Positions 50,872 to 60,843 of a stretch of DNA of 64,000 nt are shown here, piece by piece. The position numbers were made by a program, and so were the translations under genes. Below the pieces are notes generated by a model, which worked only from the letters and a program-made list of their open reading frames with translations, searched no databases and was not told where the DNA came from. How positions within the stretch are numbered: position 1 is the first letter of the stretch; each line of letters opens with the position of its first letter. The DNA is from Streptomyces xinghaiensis S187 (GTDB lineage: Bacteria > Actinomycetota > Actinomycetes > Streptomycetales > Streptomycetaceae). The DNA is taken from assembly GCF_000220705.2 (NCBI RefSeq), contig NZ_CP023202.1, positions 2,418,001 to 2,482,000 on the forward strand. The letters run 5' to 3'.

Positions 50872-50986
50872 GGATATCGGGCTTGCTTCCATCAAGTTGC
50901 CCGGGTGTTAACGCGCTTGACGGCGATTCCAGCGGGAATGTCCGGCGCCGCGGTCCGGCGTCAAGCACACGGCGACCTCGATATCC
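50872..50986. promoter_or_regulatory. Nested inverted repeats upstream of the bldK-like operon
   Basis: GGATATCG (50872-50879) pairs with CGATATCC (50979-50986), and inside it GCTTGACG (50915-50922) pairs with CGTCAAGC (50959-50966). A small ATTCC/GGAAT hairpin sits in the centre. CTTGA/TCAAG motifs also occur at 50892-50896 and 51038-51042. Confidence 0.55.
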
Positions 50987-51038
50987 GAAACCTTCTCCCA
51001 AGATGCCGGGGCGGCGTCTTTTCGGTCCGGGCGCCCTC

Positions 51039-51067
51039 TTGACTGGACCGGGGCTCCGCTGCAAAGT
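51039..51067 (+). promoter_or_regulatory. Candidate promoter of the bldK-like operon
   Basis: TTGACT (51039-51044), 17 bp, CAAAGT (51062-51067), with the first codon 45 bp downstream: the most sigma70-like pair noted in the window. Confidence 0.55.
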
Positions 51068-51111
51068 CGCGCTCACGTCAGGAAAGCGGTACAGACCAGT
51101 TCGGCGGAGAC

Positions 51112-52143
51112 GTGACCACGGGGGCCAGCGCGATGACGAGCTTATCGAAGGCCTCGGCGGCCGGTGGCGGGCCGCCGGGGCCCGAAGCCCGGACGGCGGA
51201 CGTGCCGGGCGGCCGTTCGCCGGGCCGGCTGATGTGGCGGCGCTTCCGCCGCGACCGCGCCGGGACGATCTCGGCCGGTGTGGTGCTCTTCTTCTTCGCC
51301 GTGGGCCTGCTCGCGCCGGTGATCTCCCACTTCTACGGCAAGGACCCGTACACCCGCTACGGGCAGCAGCGGGACGGGCTGCTCAACGAGTTCGGCTATC
51401 CGGTCGCGCCGAACGGCGGCATCTCCGGGGAATTCTGGTTCGGTATCGAGCCGATCCTGGGCCGCGACGTCTTCACCCAGCTCCTCTACGGCATCCGCAC
51501 CTCACTGCTGGTCGCGGTCGCGGTGACGCTCCTGGCCACGCTGACCGCGATCGTGCTCGGGGTGGCGGCGGGTTATCTGGGCGGCCGCACCGACTTCCTC
51601 ATCGGCCGCTCCATCGACCTGCTGATGGCCTTTCCCAACCAGCTGTTCTTCGTCGCCTTCATGCCGATCGTGGTCGCCCTGTTCGTGGCCGACACCGATG
51701 AGACGCCGACCTGGGTCCGGGCGGTCGCGATGGTGCTGGTGCTCTGGTTCCTGGGCTGGATGAGCCTGGCGAGAATCCTGCGCGGCACGGTGCTGTCGCT
51801 GCGGGAGCGGGAGTTCGTGGAGGCGGCCCGGGTGAGCGGCGCCTCCCCGTGGCGGATCATCCGCCGGGAGCTGCTCCCCAATGTGGTCACCCCGATCCTG
51901 GTGCAGAGCACGCTGATGCTGCCGAATTTCGTGACCGCGGCCGCCGGGCTCTCCTTCCTCGGGGTCGGGTTCATCGAACCCACCCCGGACTGGGGCCGGA
52001 TGTTCGCCACCGGCGCCCAGGTCTTCGAGAACGACTTCACCTACATGTTCTTCCCGGGCGGCGCGATGGTGATCTTCATCGTCGCCTTCAACCTGCTCGG
52101 GGACTCCGTCCGGGACGCGTTCGACCCCAAGACCCGGCACTGA
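51112..52143 (+). CDS. Oligopeptide ABC transporter permease (OppC/BldKA-like position)
   Basis: 343 residues from the GTG at 51112. An ATG at 51133 is the alternative, and neither start has a good ribosome-binding site. A cytosolic N-terminus is followed by six transmembrane segments in the OppC/DppC layout with an N-terminal FRRDRAGTISAGVVLFFFAV helix. The EAA loop EAARVSGASPWRIIRRELLPN, which couples to the ATPases, is intact. It is the first gene of a five-gene operon in the order permease, binding protein, permease, ATPase, ATPase, the order of bldKABCDE in S. coelicolor. Confidence 0.9.
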   Translation: MTTGASAMTSLSKASAAGGGPPGPEARTADVPGGRSPGRLMWRRFRRDRAGTISAGVVLFFFAVGLLAPVISHFYGKDPYTRYGQQRDGLLNEFGYPVAPNGGISGEFWFGIEPILGRDVFTQLLYGIRTSLLVAVAVTLLATLTAIVLGVAAGYLGGRTDFLIGRSIDLLMAFPNQLFFVAFMPIVVALFVADTDETPTWVRAVAMVLVLWFLGWMSLARILRGTVLSLREREFVEAARVSGASPWRIIRRELLPNVVTPILVQSTLMLPNFVTAAAGLSFLGVGFIEPTPDWGRMFATGAQVFENDFTYMFFPGGAMVIFIVAFNLLGDSVRDAFDPKTRH

Positions 52144-52203
52144 TCCGGGCCCGGCGGCGCACACCGGGCGGCGAACCACAGGCCACCACTCAAGGACGGG
52201 CAG

Positions 52204-54012
52204 GTGCGACAGGCCATGAGCAGGATTCGGGCACGCGGAGGGCGCGCCGCCGTGGTGGCGCTGGCGGCGGGGGCGTTACTGCTCTCCGGCTGCAGCGAGG
52301 GCGGCGGAGGCGGCGGCGGGGACGACGGGAACGGCAAGGACAAGGGCGCCACGGCGCAGGCGCCCGTGCCGTTCGCCGACGCCACGGCGTCGACCGGGCC
52401 GGCGGAACCGATCGCCGGCGCCGAGCCGGGCGGCACGATACGGGTGCTCGCGCGGGACAGCTTCGCGCATCTGGACCCGGCGCAGATCTACGTCTCCGAC
52501 GAGGGCAAGCTCGCGGCGCTCATCCACCGCCGGCTGACCACCGTCAAGATGGACAACAAGGGCGACTACTCGGTCGTCGGCGATCTCGCCACCGACAGCG
52601 GCACCCGCTCGGACGACGGGAAGACCTGGACGTACACCCTCAAGGACGGCATCCGCTTCGAGGACGGCTCGCCGATCACCTCCCGGGACGTCCGGCACAG
52701 CTTCGAGCGGCTGTTCGCCGACTTCGTCACGGAGGGCCCGACCTTCGTGCAGTCCTGGATGGCGGACGACCCGGAGTACCGGGACCTGCTGCCGGGCGGC
52801 CCGTACCAGGGCGACCACCTGCCGGACTCGGTCCTGGAGACCCCCGACGACAAGACGGTGGTCTTCCGCTTCGAGAAGCCGCAGAACGACCTGCCCTACG
52901 CGCTGGGGATGCCCGGCTACGGGGTGGTGTCCGCGGAGAAGGACACCAAGGAGAAGTACGACAAGGACCCGCTGGCCTCCGGCCCGTACAAGATCCAGTC
53001 GTTCAAGCCCGGCAAGTCCATGACGCTGGTGCGCAACGCCGAGTGGGACCCGGACACGGACGCCTCGCGCCACCAGTACCCGGAGAAGTTCGAGATCACC
53101 TTCAACCACCAGTACGAGGACTCCAGCAAGCGCATCCTCTCCGACACCGGGGAGAACCAGCGGGCCACCAGCTTCAACAACTCGGTGGACGCGAGCACCA
53201 TCCCGCAGGTGCTGCGCGACGAGGAGGCCAAGAAGCGCACCATCTCCGGCTACCAGTCCTATGTCGCCATGTACGCCATCAACATGGACCGGATCAAGGA
53301 CCACCGGGTTCGGCAGGCCATCGCCCACGCCCTGCCGCTCCGGGCGATCCTGGCCCCGTACGGCGGCTCGGCGGGCGGCGAGCTCGCGGGCGGCGTCATC
53401 AGCCCCCTGCTGCCCGGCTACGAGAAGGGCTACGACCCGTTCGGCAAGCTGGCGAAGCCGAACGGCGATCCGGAGAAGGCGCGGGCGCTGCTGAAGGAGG
53501 CCGGCAAGGAGGACATGAAGCTGGTCTACGCCTTCCGCAACGACAACGAGAGCCAGCAGGAGGCGGTCGCCGTCACGGACGCCCTGCGCGAGGCGGGGTT
53601 CGACGTGCAGCGCAAGGAGCTGCCGACCGACACCTACTACGACCGGGTCGGCAAGGTCGACAACGGCTATGACCTGTACCGCAACAACTGGGGCCACGAC
53701 TGGGTGAGTTCGTCGACGGTGATCCCGCCGCTGTTCGACGGCCGGAAGATCGCCGACGGCTCGGCCAACTACGCGCACGTGAACGACGAGAAGATCAACG
53801 CGGAGATCGACCGCATCTCGGCCGTCGCGGACCCGGAGAAGGCCGCCGAGGAGTGGTTCGACCTCGGCAAGTACATCGTCGAGGAGGTCACCCCGGTGGT
53901 CCCCGCGTACTACTACAAGCAGATGCAGATCAGCGGTTCGAAGATCGGCGGCGCGGTCTACAACAATGACCTCAGCGGCCTCGACCCGAACAAGCTCTAT
54001 CTGAAGCAGTGA
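52204..54012 (+). CDS. Oligopeptide-binding lipoprotein (BldKB-like position), contains a TTA codon
   Basis: 602 residues from the GTG at 52204, with AAGGA seven bases upstream. The lipoprotein signal ends in LLLSGC. The TTA at 52276-52278 encodes the first Leu of LLLSGC. A Gly/Lys-rich linker precedes the SBP_bac_5 domain (DPAQIYVSDEGKLAALIHRRLTT, TYTLKDGIRFEDGSPIT, LASGPYKIQSFKPGKSMTLVRN, NMDRIKDHRVRQAIAHALP). It binds peptides outside the membrane and delivers them to the permeases. Length and place match BldKB. A strong hairpin follows the stop. Confidence 0.92.
   Translation: MRQAMSRIRARGGRAAVVALAAGALLLSGCSEGGGGGGGDDGNGKDKGATAQAPVPFADATASTGPAEPIAGAEPGGTIRVLARDSFAHLDPAQIYVSDEGKLAALIHRRLTTVKMDNKGDYSVVGDLATDSGTRSDDGKTWTYTLKDGIRFEDGSPITSRDVRHSFERLFADFVTEGPTFVQSWMADDPEYRDLLPGGPYQGDHLPDSVLETPDDKTVVFRFEKPQNDLPYALGMPGYGVVSAEKDTKEKYDKDPLASGPYKIQSFKPGKSMTLVRNAEWDPDTDASRHQYPEKFEITFNHQYEDSSKRILSDTGENQRATSFNNSVDASTIPQVLRDEEAKKRTISGYQSYVAMYAINMDRIKDHRVRQAIAHALPLRAILAPYGGSAGGELAGGVISPLLPGYEKGYDPFGKLAKPNGDPEKARALLKEAGKEDMKLVYAFRNDNESQQEAVAVTDALREAGFDVQRKELPTDTYYDRVGKVDNGYDLYRNNWGHDWVSSSTVIPPLFDGRKIADGSANYAHVNDEKINAEIDRISAVADPEKAAEEWFDLGKYIVEEVTPVVPAYYYKQMQISGSKIGGAVYNNDLSGLDPNKLYLKQ
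52276..52278 (+). other. In-frame TTA codon in a signal peptide
   Basis: Leu codon TTA at codon 25 of the binding-protein gene. In Streptomyces TTA is read only by the bldA tRNA, so translation here could depend on it. I noticed no other in-frame TTA in the window's genes when scanning by eye, which was not exhaustive. Confidence 0.85.
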
Positions 54013-54017
54013 CGGCC

Positions 54018-54079
54018 CCCGGTGCGCGGGAGGCGCGGCCCGGCCGCCGGCCGGCGGGCCCGCACCCCCGCGCACCGGG
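54018..54079 (+). terminator. Intra-operon hairpin after the binding-protein gene
   Basis: CCCGGTGCGCGGG (54018-54030) pairs exactly with CCCGCGCACCGGG (54067-54079), and an inner GGCCCG/CGGGCC pair strengthens it. It starts 6 bp after the binding-protein stop, well before the next permease gene, so it is more likely a 3'-end stabiliser or attenuator than a full terminator. Confidence 0.75.
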
Positions 54080-54223
54080 ACCTCCGCCGCACCGCGGCAG
54101 CGTCACCCGGCCGTCCGTCCGCCCTCCCCCACGTCTGCCCCCCACCCCCGCCGTCCCCGTCCCGGCCGTCCGTGTCCCGCGCGTCCCCGCGTTGGCCCGG
54201 CCATCCGCGAAAGCTGTCCACGC

Positions 54224-55201
54224 ATGCTGAGATTCCTGGTCCGCCGGTCGCTCGGCGCCGTCGTCATCCTGCTGATCATCAGCGCCCTGACCTTCTTCCT
54301 CTTCTACAGCATCCCGCGCGACCCGGCCCTGCTCGCCTGCGGCAAGAACTGCACCCCGGACGCGCTGGAGGTCATCCGCCGCAACATGGGCATCGACAAG
54401 CCGGTGCCGGTGCAGTACTGGGAGTACATGGTGGGGATCTTCGCCGGCCGCGACTACGCGGTGGGCCCCTGCCCCGCGCCCTGCCTGGGCTACTCCTTCG
54501 TCGACAACACGCCCGTCTGGGACACCGTCCTCGACCGCTTCCCGACCACCGTCTCGCTGGCCCTCGGCGGCGCCGCGGTGTTCCTGACGGTCGGCCTGGG
54601 CACCGGGATGCTGGCCGCCGCCCGGCGCGGCACACTCGTCGACAAGATCGTCAGCTCGGGTTCGCTGGTACTGAGTTCGATGCAGATCTACTTCGTCGGC
54701 CCGCTGGCGATCGCGCTCTTCGTCTACCAGCTCGGCTGGCTCTCCCAGCCCGAGTACGTGAATCTCACGGACGACCCGGCCGGCTGGTTCGCGGGGCTGA
54801 TCCTGCCCTGGTGCGTGCTGTCGATCATCTTCACCGCCAACTACACCCGTATGGCGCGCTCCACGATGATCGAGCAGTTGCAGGAGGACCACGTCAGAAC
54901 CGCCCGCGCCAAGGGCATGGCCCGGCGCACGGTCTTCTTCCGCTACGCCTGGCGGGGCTCGCTCATCCCGATCATCACCATCTTCGGCGTCGACATGGGC
55001 TCCCTCTTCGGCGGCGCGATGATCACGGAGTTCACCTTCACCCTGCCCGGGCTCGGCCGGCTCGCCGTGGAGTCCGTCGTCAACACCAACCTCCCCATGC
55101 TCATGGGGGTGATGCTGTTCGCCGCGACGGCGATCATCCTGTTCAACATCGTCGTGGACGCCGCCTACGCGCTCATCGACCCGCGCGTGCGCCTGTCCTA
55201 G
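54224..55201 (+). CDS. Oligopeptide ABC transporter permease (OppB/BldKC-like position)
   Basis: 325 residues with six transmembrane segments, beginning with FLVRRSLGAVVILLIISALTFFLFYSI as in OppB/DppB. The EAA-type loop is VRTARAKGMARRTVFFRYAWRGSLIP. The first extracytoplasmic loop has two Cys pairs, CGKNC and CPAPC, which are unusual for this family. The gene is 211 bp after the binding-protein gene and 10 bp before the next. Confidence 0.9.
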   Translation: MLRFLVRRSLGAVVILLIISALTFFLFYSIPRDPALLACGKNCTPDALEVIRRNMGIDKPVPVQYWEYMVGIFAGRDYAVGPCPAPCLGYSFVDNTPVWDTVLDRFPTTVSLALGGAAVFLTVGLGTGMLAAARRGTLVDKIVSSGSLVLSSMQIYFVGPLAIALFVYQLGWLSQPEYVNLTDDPAGWFAGLILPWCVLSIIFTANYTRMARSTMIEQLQEDHVRTARAKGMARRTVFFRYAWRGSLIPIITIFGVDMGSLFGGAMITEFTFTLPGLGRLAVESVVNTNLPMLMGVMLFAATAIILFNIVVDAAYALIDPRVRLS

Positions 55202-55211
55202 GAGACCCCCT

Positions 55212-56354
55212 GTGACCACCGTCAGCAAGGAAGCGGCCGGGCCCGCCCCCGCCGGCCCGGGCACCGGCTCCGGGCCCTTCCTCTCCGTACGCGACCTCCA
55301 TGTGCGCTTCTCCACCGAGGACGGCACCGTCCGGGCCGTGGACGGGCTGTCCTTCGCCCTGGAACGGGGCAGGACCCTCGGCATCGTCGGCGAGTCCGGC
55401 TCGGGCAAGTCCGTCACCAGCCTCGCCGTCCTGGGGCTGCACGACCCGCGCACCACCACCATCACCGGGGAGATCCTGCTCGACGGGCGGGAGCTGACCG
55501 GGGCGCCCGAGCGGACGCTGGAGAAGCTCCGCGGCAACAAGATGGCGATGATCTTCCAGGATCCGCTCACCGCGCTCTCGCCGTACTACACCATCGGCCG
55601 GCAGATCGCCGAGCCCTACCGCAAGCACACCGGTGCCTCGAAGCGGGAGGCCCGGGAGCGGGCGGTGGAGATGCTGGAGAAGGTCGGCATCCCCCGTCCC
55701 CGGCTGCGGGCCGACGACTACCCGCACCAGTTCTCCGGCGGGATGCGGCAGCGGGCGATGATCGCCATGGCGCTGGTCTGCGACCCGGACCTGCTGATCG
55801 CGGACGAACCGACCACCGCGCTCGACGTCACCGTGCAGGCCCAGATCCTGGACCTGCTCGGGGAGCTCCAGCAGGAGTTCGGCTCCGCGATCATCCTCAT
55901 CACCCATGACCTGGGCGTCGTCGCCAACACCGCCGACGACATCCTGGTCATGTACGCGGGACGGGCCGTGGAGCGGGGCCCGGTCCGGGAGGTGCTGGGC
56001 GCGCCGCGGCACCCGTACACCTGGGGCCTGCTCCGCTCGATGCCGAGTCTCGTGTCCGACCCGGACGCGGCCCTGCACCCGATCCCGGGCACCCCGCCGA
56101 GCCTGCTGGCCCCGCCCGCCGGCTGCCCGTTCCATCCGCGCTGCGCCTTCCCGCCCGAGGTGCGGGGCGGGCCGGAGCGCTGTGCCCGGGAGCGGCCGGA
56201 GCTGCCCGAGGGGCGGGGCGCCGCCTGTCACCTGACGGCGGAGCGGAAGCGGGAGCTGTGGGCGGCCGGGGGCCTGCCGCCCCGGGAGGAGCGGGACGCG
56301 GAGACCGGGGCACCCGGGGTGCCCGGACAGGACCGGGGGGCGACCGGCCGATGA
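55212..56354 (+). CDS. Oligopeptide ABC transporter ATPase (OppD/BldKD-like)
   Basis: 380 residues from the GTG at 55212. Walker A GESGSGKS, signature FSGGMRQRAMIAMAL, Walker B LLIADEPTTALD and switch His ITHDLG. The C-terminal oligopeptide/dipeptide-transport region ends with a cysteine-rich stretch CPFHPRCAFPPEVRGGPERC, a probable [4Fe-4S]-binding element seen in other OppD/DppD proteins. Its stop overlaps the next start (ATGA). Confidence 0.94.
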   Translation: MTTVSKEAAGPAPAGPGTGSGPFLSVRDLHVRFSTEDGTVRAVDGLSFALERGRTLGIVGESGSGKSVTSLAVLGLHDPRTTTITGEILLDGRELTGAPERTLEKLRGNKMAMIFQDPLTALSPYYTIGRQIAEPYRKHTGASKREARERAVEMLEKVGIPRPRLRADDYPHQFSGGMRQRAMIAMALVCDPDLLIADEPTTALDVTVQAQILDLLGELQQEFGSAIILITHDLGVVANTADDILVMYAGRAVERGPVREVLGAPRHPYTWGLLRSMPSLVSDPDAALHPIPGTPPSLLAPPAGCPFHPRCAFPPEVRGGPERCARERPELPEGRGAACHLTAERKRELWAAGGLPPREERDAETGAPGVPGQDRGATGR

Positions 56355-57526
56355 AGGACGACCGCACACCGCACGCGGCGCGTGCCACGGGGGAGCCCGC
56401 GGGAGGCGGACCGGCGGCCGGGGAGCCGCTGCTCACCGCCGAGGGCCTGGTCAAGCACTTCCCCGTCCTGGGCGGCTTTCCGTTCCGGCGGCAGGTCGGC
56501 GCCGTGCGGGCCGTGGACGGGGTCGATCTGACCGTCCGGGCGGGCGAGAGCTTCGGCCTCGTCGGGGAGTCCGGCTGCGGCAAGTCCACCACCGGCCGGC
56601 TGCTCACCCGGCTGCTGGAGCCGACGGCGGGGCGGATCACCTACCGCGGCCGGGACATCACCCACGCGAACCGCCGGCAGCTGGCCCCGGTCCGCTCCGA
56701 GATCCAGATGATCTTCCAGGACCCGTACTCCTCGCTCAACCCCCGGCAGACCGTCGGCACCATCGTCGGCGGCCCGATGGAGATCAACGGCATCGATCCG
56801 CCCGGCGGCCGGGAGCGGCGGGTGCGGGAGCTGCTGGAGACCGTCGGCCTCAACCCCGAGCACTACAACCGCTTCCCGCACGAGTTCTCCGGGGGGCAGC
56901 GGCAGCGCATCGGGGTGGCCCGCGCCCTCGGCCTGGAGCCCAGGCTGATCGTGGCCGACGAGCCGGTCTCGGCGCTGGACGTCTCCATCCAGGCGCAGGT
57001 GGTCAATCTGCTCCAGGACCTCCGGCGGGAGCTGGGCATCGCCTTCCTCTTCATCGCCCACGACCTCGCCGTGGTGCGGCACTTCTCGCAGCGGGTCGCC
57101 GTGATGTACCTGGGGAGGATCGTGGAGACCGGCGACCGAGAGTCGATCTACCGCAGGCCCCGGCACCCGTACACGCACGCGCTGCTGTCGGCGGTGCCGG
57201 AGATCGGGACGTACGGCGCCGGGGAGGCCGGGCACGGGGCCGGCGGGGAGGAGCGCCGCGAGCGCATCCGGCTCGCGGGCGACGTGCCCTCCCCGGTCGA
57301 TCCGCCCTCGGGCTGCCGGTTCCGCACCCGCTGCTGGAAGGCGCGGGAGAAGTGCGCGACGGAGGTGCCGCCGCTGGCCCGGCTCGACGGCAACCGCGAG
57401 GGGCATCTGACGGCCTGCCACTTCCCGGAGGAGCCGTCCACCTCGGCCCGCACCGAGGACGTCGTCCTGGACCCGGCGCTGGCCGCGATCGAGGAGCGGG
57501 GGCCCGGGCCCGGGAAGCCGGTCTGA
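56351..57526 (+). CDS. Oligopeptide ABC transporter ATPase (OppF/BldKE-like)
   Basis: 391 residues from the ATG at 56351, coupled to the previous gene by ATGA. Walker A GESGCGKST, signature FSGGQRQRIGVARAL, Walker B LIVADEPVSALD and His in AHDLAV. The C-terminal Cys motif SGCRFRTRCWKAREKC and a last Cys in TACHF recur. It is the last gene of the operon. Its end faces the other importer's last gene. Confidence 0.94.
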   Translation: MKDDRTPHAARATGEPAGGGPAAGEPLLTAEGLVKHFPVLGGFPFRRQVGAVRAVDGVDLTVRAGESFGLVGESGCGKSTTGRLLTRLLEPTAGRITYRGRDITHANRRQLAPVRSEIQMIFQDPYSSLNPRQTVGTIVGGPMEINGIDPPGGRERRVRELLETVGLNPEHYNRFPHEFSGGQRQRIGVARALGLEPRLIVADEPVSALDVSIQAQVVNLLQDLRRELGIAFLFIAHDLAVVRHFSQRVAVMYLGRIVETGDRESIYRRPRHPYTHALLSAVPEIGTYGAGEAGHGAGGEERRERIRLAGDVPSPVDPPSGCRFRTRCWKAREKCATEVPPLARLDGNREGHLTACHFPEEPSTSARTEDVVLDPALAAIEERGPGPGKPV

Positions 57527-57608
57527 CCGGCCGCGCCGCCGTCCGCCCCGCACGCCGTCCGCCCCTCGGCCGCCCCTCCGCTCTTCCGGCCCCTTCGCGC
57601 CCGCCCCG

Positions 57609-58767
<1,159 letters not shown>

Positions 58768-58784
<17 letters not shown>

Positions 58785-59853
58785 CGTTGAGTTCGTCCTT
58801 CCAGAAGTGGCAGGCGCTGGCGCGGCCGGGCAGCGGGGTGCCGTCGTTCTCCGCGACGGTGTAGAGGGGCGGCCGGTCGGTGACGCAGACGTGCCGCGCC
58901 CGGGGGCAGCGCGGATGGAACTCGCAGCCGGGCGGGATGCGCGTGAGGTTGGGCGGCAGGCCGCGGACGGCGTAGAGCCGCTGCCCCTTGCGGTCGAGCC
59001 GGGGGATGGAGTCGAGCAGGCCCTGGGTGTACGGGTGCGCGGGCCGCCGGTACAGCTCGTGCACGGGCGCGGTCTCCACGATCCGTCCCGCGTACATCAC
59101 CGCGATCTTGTCGGCGACGTCCGCCACCACGCCCAGGTCGTGGGTGATCAGGATCAAACCCATCCGGTACTCGCGCTGGAGCTCGGCGAGCAGATCCATC
59201 ACCTGGGCCTGGACGGTCACGTCCAGCGCCGTCGTCGGCTCGTCCGCGATGATCAGGTCCGGCTCCAGGGCCAGCGCCATCGCGATCATGATGCGCTGCC
59301 GCATCCCGCCGGAGAACTGGTGCGGATAGTCGTTCACCCGCTGCTTCGCCGCCGGGATGCGCACCCGGTCCATCAGCTCGACGGCCTTGGCCCGGGCCGT
59401 CTTCCGCGAGTCGCCCCGGTGCACCTGGAACATCTCACCGAGCTGGTAGCCCACCGAGAGCACCGGGTTGAGCGAGGACAGCGCGTCCTGGAAGATCATC
59501 GCCATCTCGGCGCCCCGGATCGCGCGGCGCTCCTCGCGGCCCGTCCGCAGCAGGTCGCGGCCCCGGAAGAGGATCTCCCCGCCGGTGATCCGCCCCGGCG
59601 GGGAGTCCAGGATGCCCATGACCGCCTGCGCGGTCACGGACTTGCCGGAGCCGGACTCGCCCAGCACGGCGAGCGTCTCCCCCGCGTCCACGTCGTAGGT
59701 CACGCCGTTGACGGCCTTGACGACGCCGTCCCGGGTGCGGAACTCCACCCGCAGGTCGCGGACGTCCAGCAGCGGGCCCTCCCCCTCCGGCGCGCCGCTC
59801 CGTCCCCGGGCGGGCTGTTCTCCGTCTGCGGTCGGCGTCGCGGTCGCGGGCAT
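58768..59853 (-). CDS. Oligopeptide ABC transporter ATPase (OppD-like)
   Basis: 361 residues from the ATG at 59853. Walker A GESGSGKS, signature FSGGMRQRIMIAMAL, Walker B LIIADEPTTALD, switch His ITHDLG and a C-terminal Cys cluster (PGCEFHPRCPRARHVC, last Cys in SACHF). It starts 13 bp after the OppC-like gene. Confidence 0.94.
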
Positions 59854-59865
59854 GATGGCGGCTCC

Positions 59866-60843
59866 TCAGCGCAGTTTGGGGTCGAGGGCGTCGCGCACCG
59901 CGTCGCCGAGCATGATGAACGCCAGCACCGTGACGCTCAGGGCGCCGGCCGGCCAGAGCAGCATGTGCGGGGCGTTGCGGATCTGGGAGGCGGCGTTGGA
60001 GATGTCGATGCCCCAGGAGACGGTCGGCGGGCGCAGCCCGACCCCGAGGAACGACAGCGTGGCCTCCAGCGCGATGTAGGTGCCGAGCGCGATGGTGGCC
60101 ACCACGATCACCGGGGCGACGGCGTTGGGCGCGACATGGCGCAGCAGCATCCGGCGGTTGCTCGCGCCGAGCGCCCGGGCGGCCTGGACGTAGTCGTTCT
60201 CCTTGGCGGTGATCACCGCGCCGCGGGCGATACGGGCGATCTGCGGCCAGCCCAGCAGCACGATGAAGCCGACCACCGGCCACACCGTCGTACTGGTGAC
60301 CACGGAGAGGAAGACCAGCCCGCCGAGGATCACCGGGATGCCGAAGAAGATGTCCGCGGCCCGGGAGAGCAGCGCGTCCGCCCAGCCGCCGAAGAAGCCG
60401 GCCAGCCCGCCGATGAGCCCGCCGAGCAGCGCCACACCGAGGGTGGCGCAGACGCCGACGGTGACGGAGGCGCGGGCGCCGTGCACGGTGCGGGCGTAGA
60501 CGTCGCAGCCCTGGGTGTCGTAGCCGAACGGGTGGCCGGGCTCGCGGCCCTGCTGGGACTTGCCCAGGTCGCAGGAGAGCGGGTTGGTGGAGACGATCAG
60601 CTGCGGCCAGAGCGAGATCACCACCAGGAAGAGGATCAGCAGCGCGGAGACGATGAAGACGGGGTTGCGGCGCAGCTCCCGCCAGGCGTCGGACCAGAGG
60701 CTGCGCGGCTTGCCGGTGTCGCCGCCGTCGGGGCCGCGCCCGGGAGGGCGCTCCAGCGTCTCGGCCTCGCCCATGGCCAGGTCGGCGGAGCCCCCGGCTC
60801 CGGTGGGGGCGACGGCCTGCTTGGGGTCGTTGCCGTCAGGCAT
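59866..60843 (-). CDS. Oligopeptide ABC transporter permease (OppC-like)
   Basis: 325 residues from the ATG at 60843, overlapping the OppB-like stop by eight bases. A 45-residue cytosolic start precedes six transmembrane segments with OppC features: LRRNPVFIVSALLILFLVV, and the EAA loop VQAARALGASNRRMLLRHVAPN. An extracytoplasmic stretch around the first loop has two cysteines (SCDLG and GCDVY). Confidence 0.92.
   Translation of the reverse strand: MPDGNDPKQAVAPTGAGGSADLAMGEAETLERPPGRGPDGGDTGKPRSLWSDAWRELRRNPVFIVSALLILFLVVISLWPQLIVSTNPLSCDLGKSQQGREPGHPFGYDTQGCDVYARTVHGARASVTVGVCATLGVALLGGLIGGLAGFFGGWADALLSRAADIFFGIPVILGGLVFLSVVTSTTVWPVVGFIVLLGWPQIARIARGAVITAKENDYVQAARALGASNRRMLLRHVAPNAVAPVIVVATIALGTYIALEATLSFLGVGLRPPTVSWGIDISNAASQIRNAPHMLLWPAGALSVTVLAFIMLGDAVRDALDPKLR

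Larger units (their letters stand above)
50784..51111. other. 328-bp region upstream of the bldK-like operon
   Basis: After the hairpin terminator at 50792-50825 there is a region with nested inverted repeats and four TCAAG/CTTGA motifs, then a likely promoter at 51039-51067. No gene is seen. Confidence 0.55.

Noticed and set aside
57527..57608. Terminator between the two facing importers
   Set aside because: The 82-bp gap is GC-rich but holds no convincing inverted repeat.
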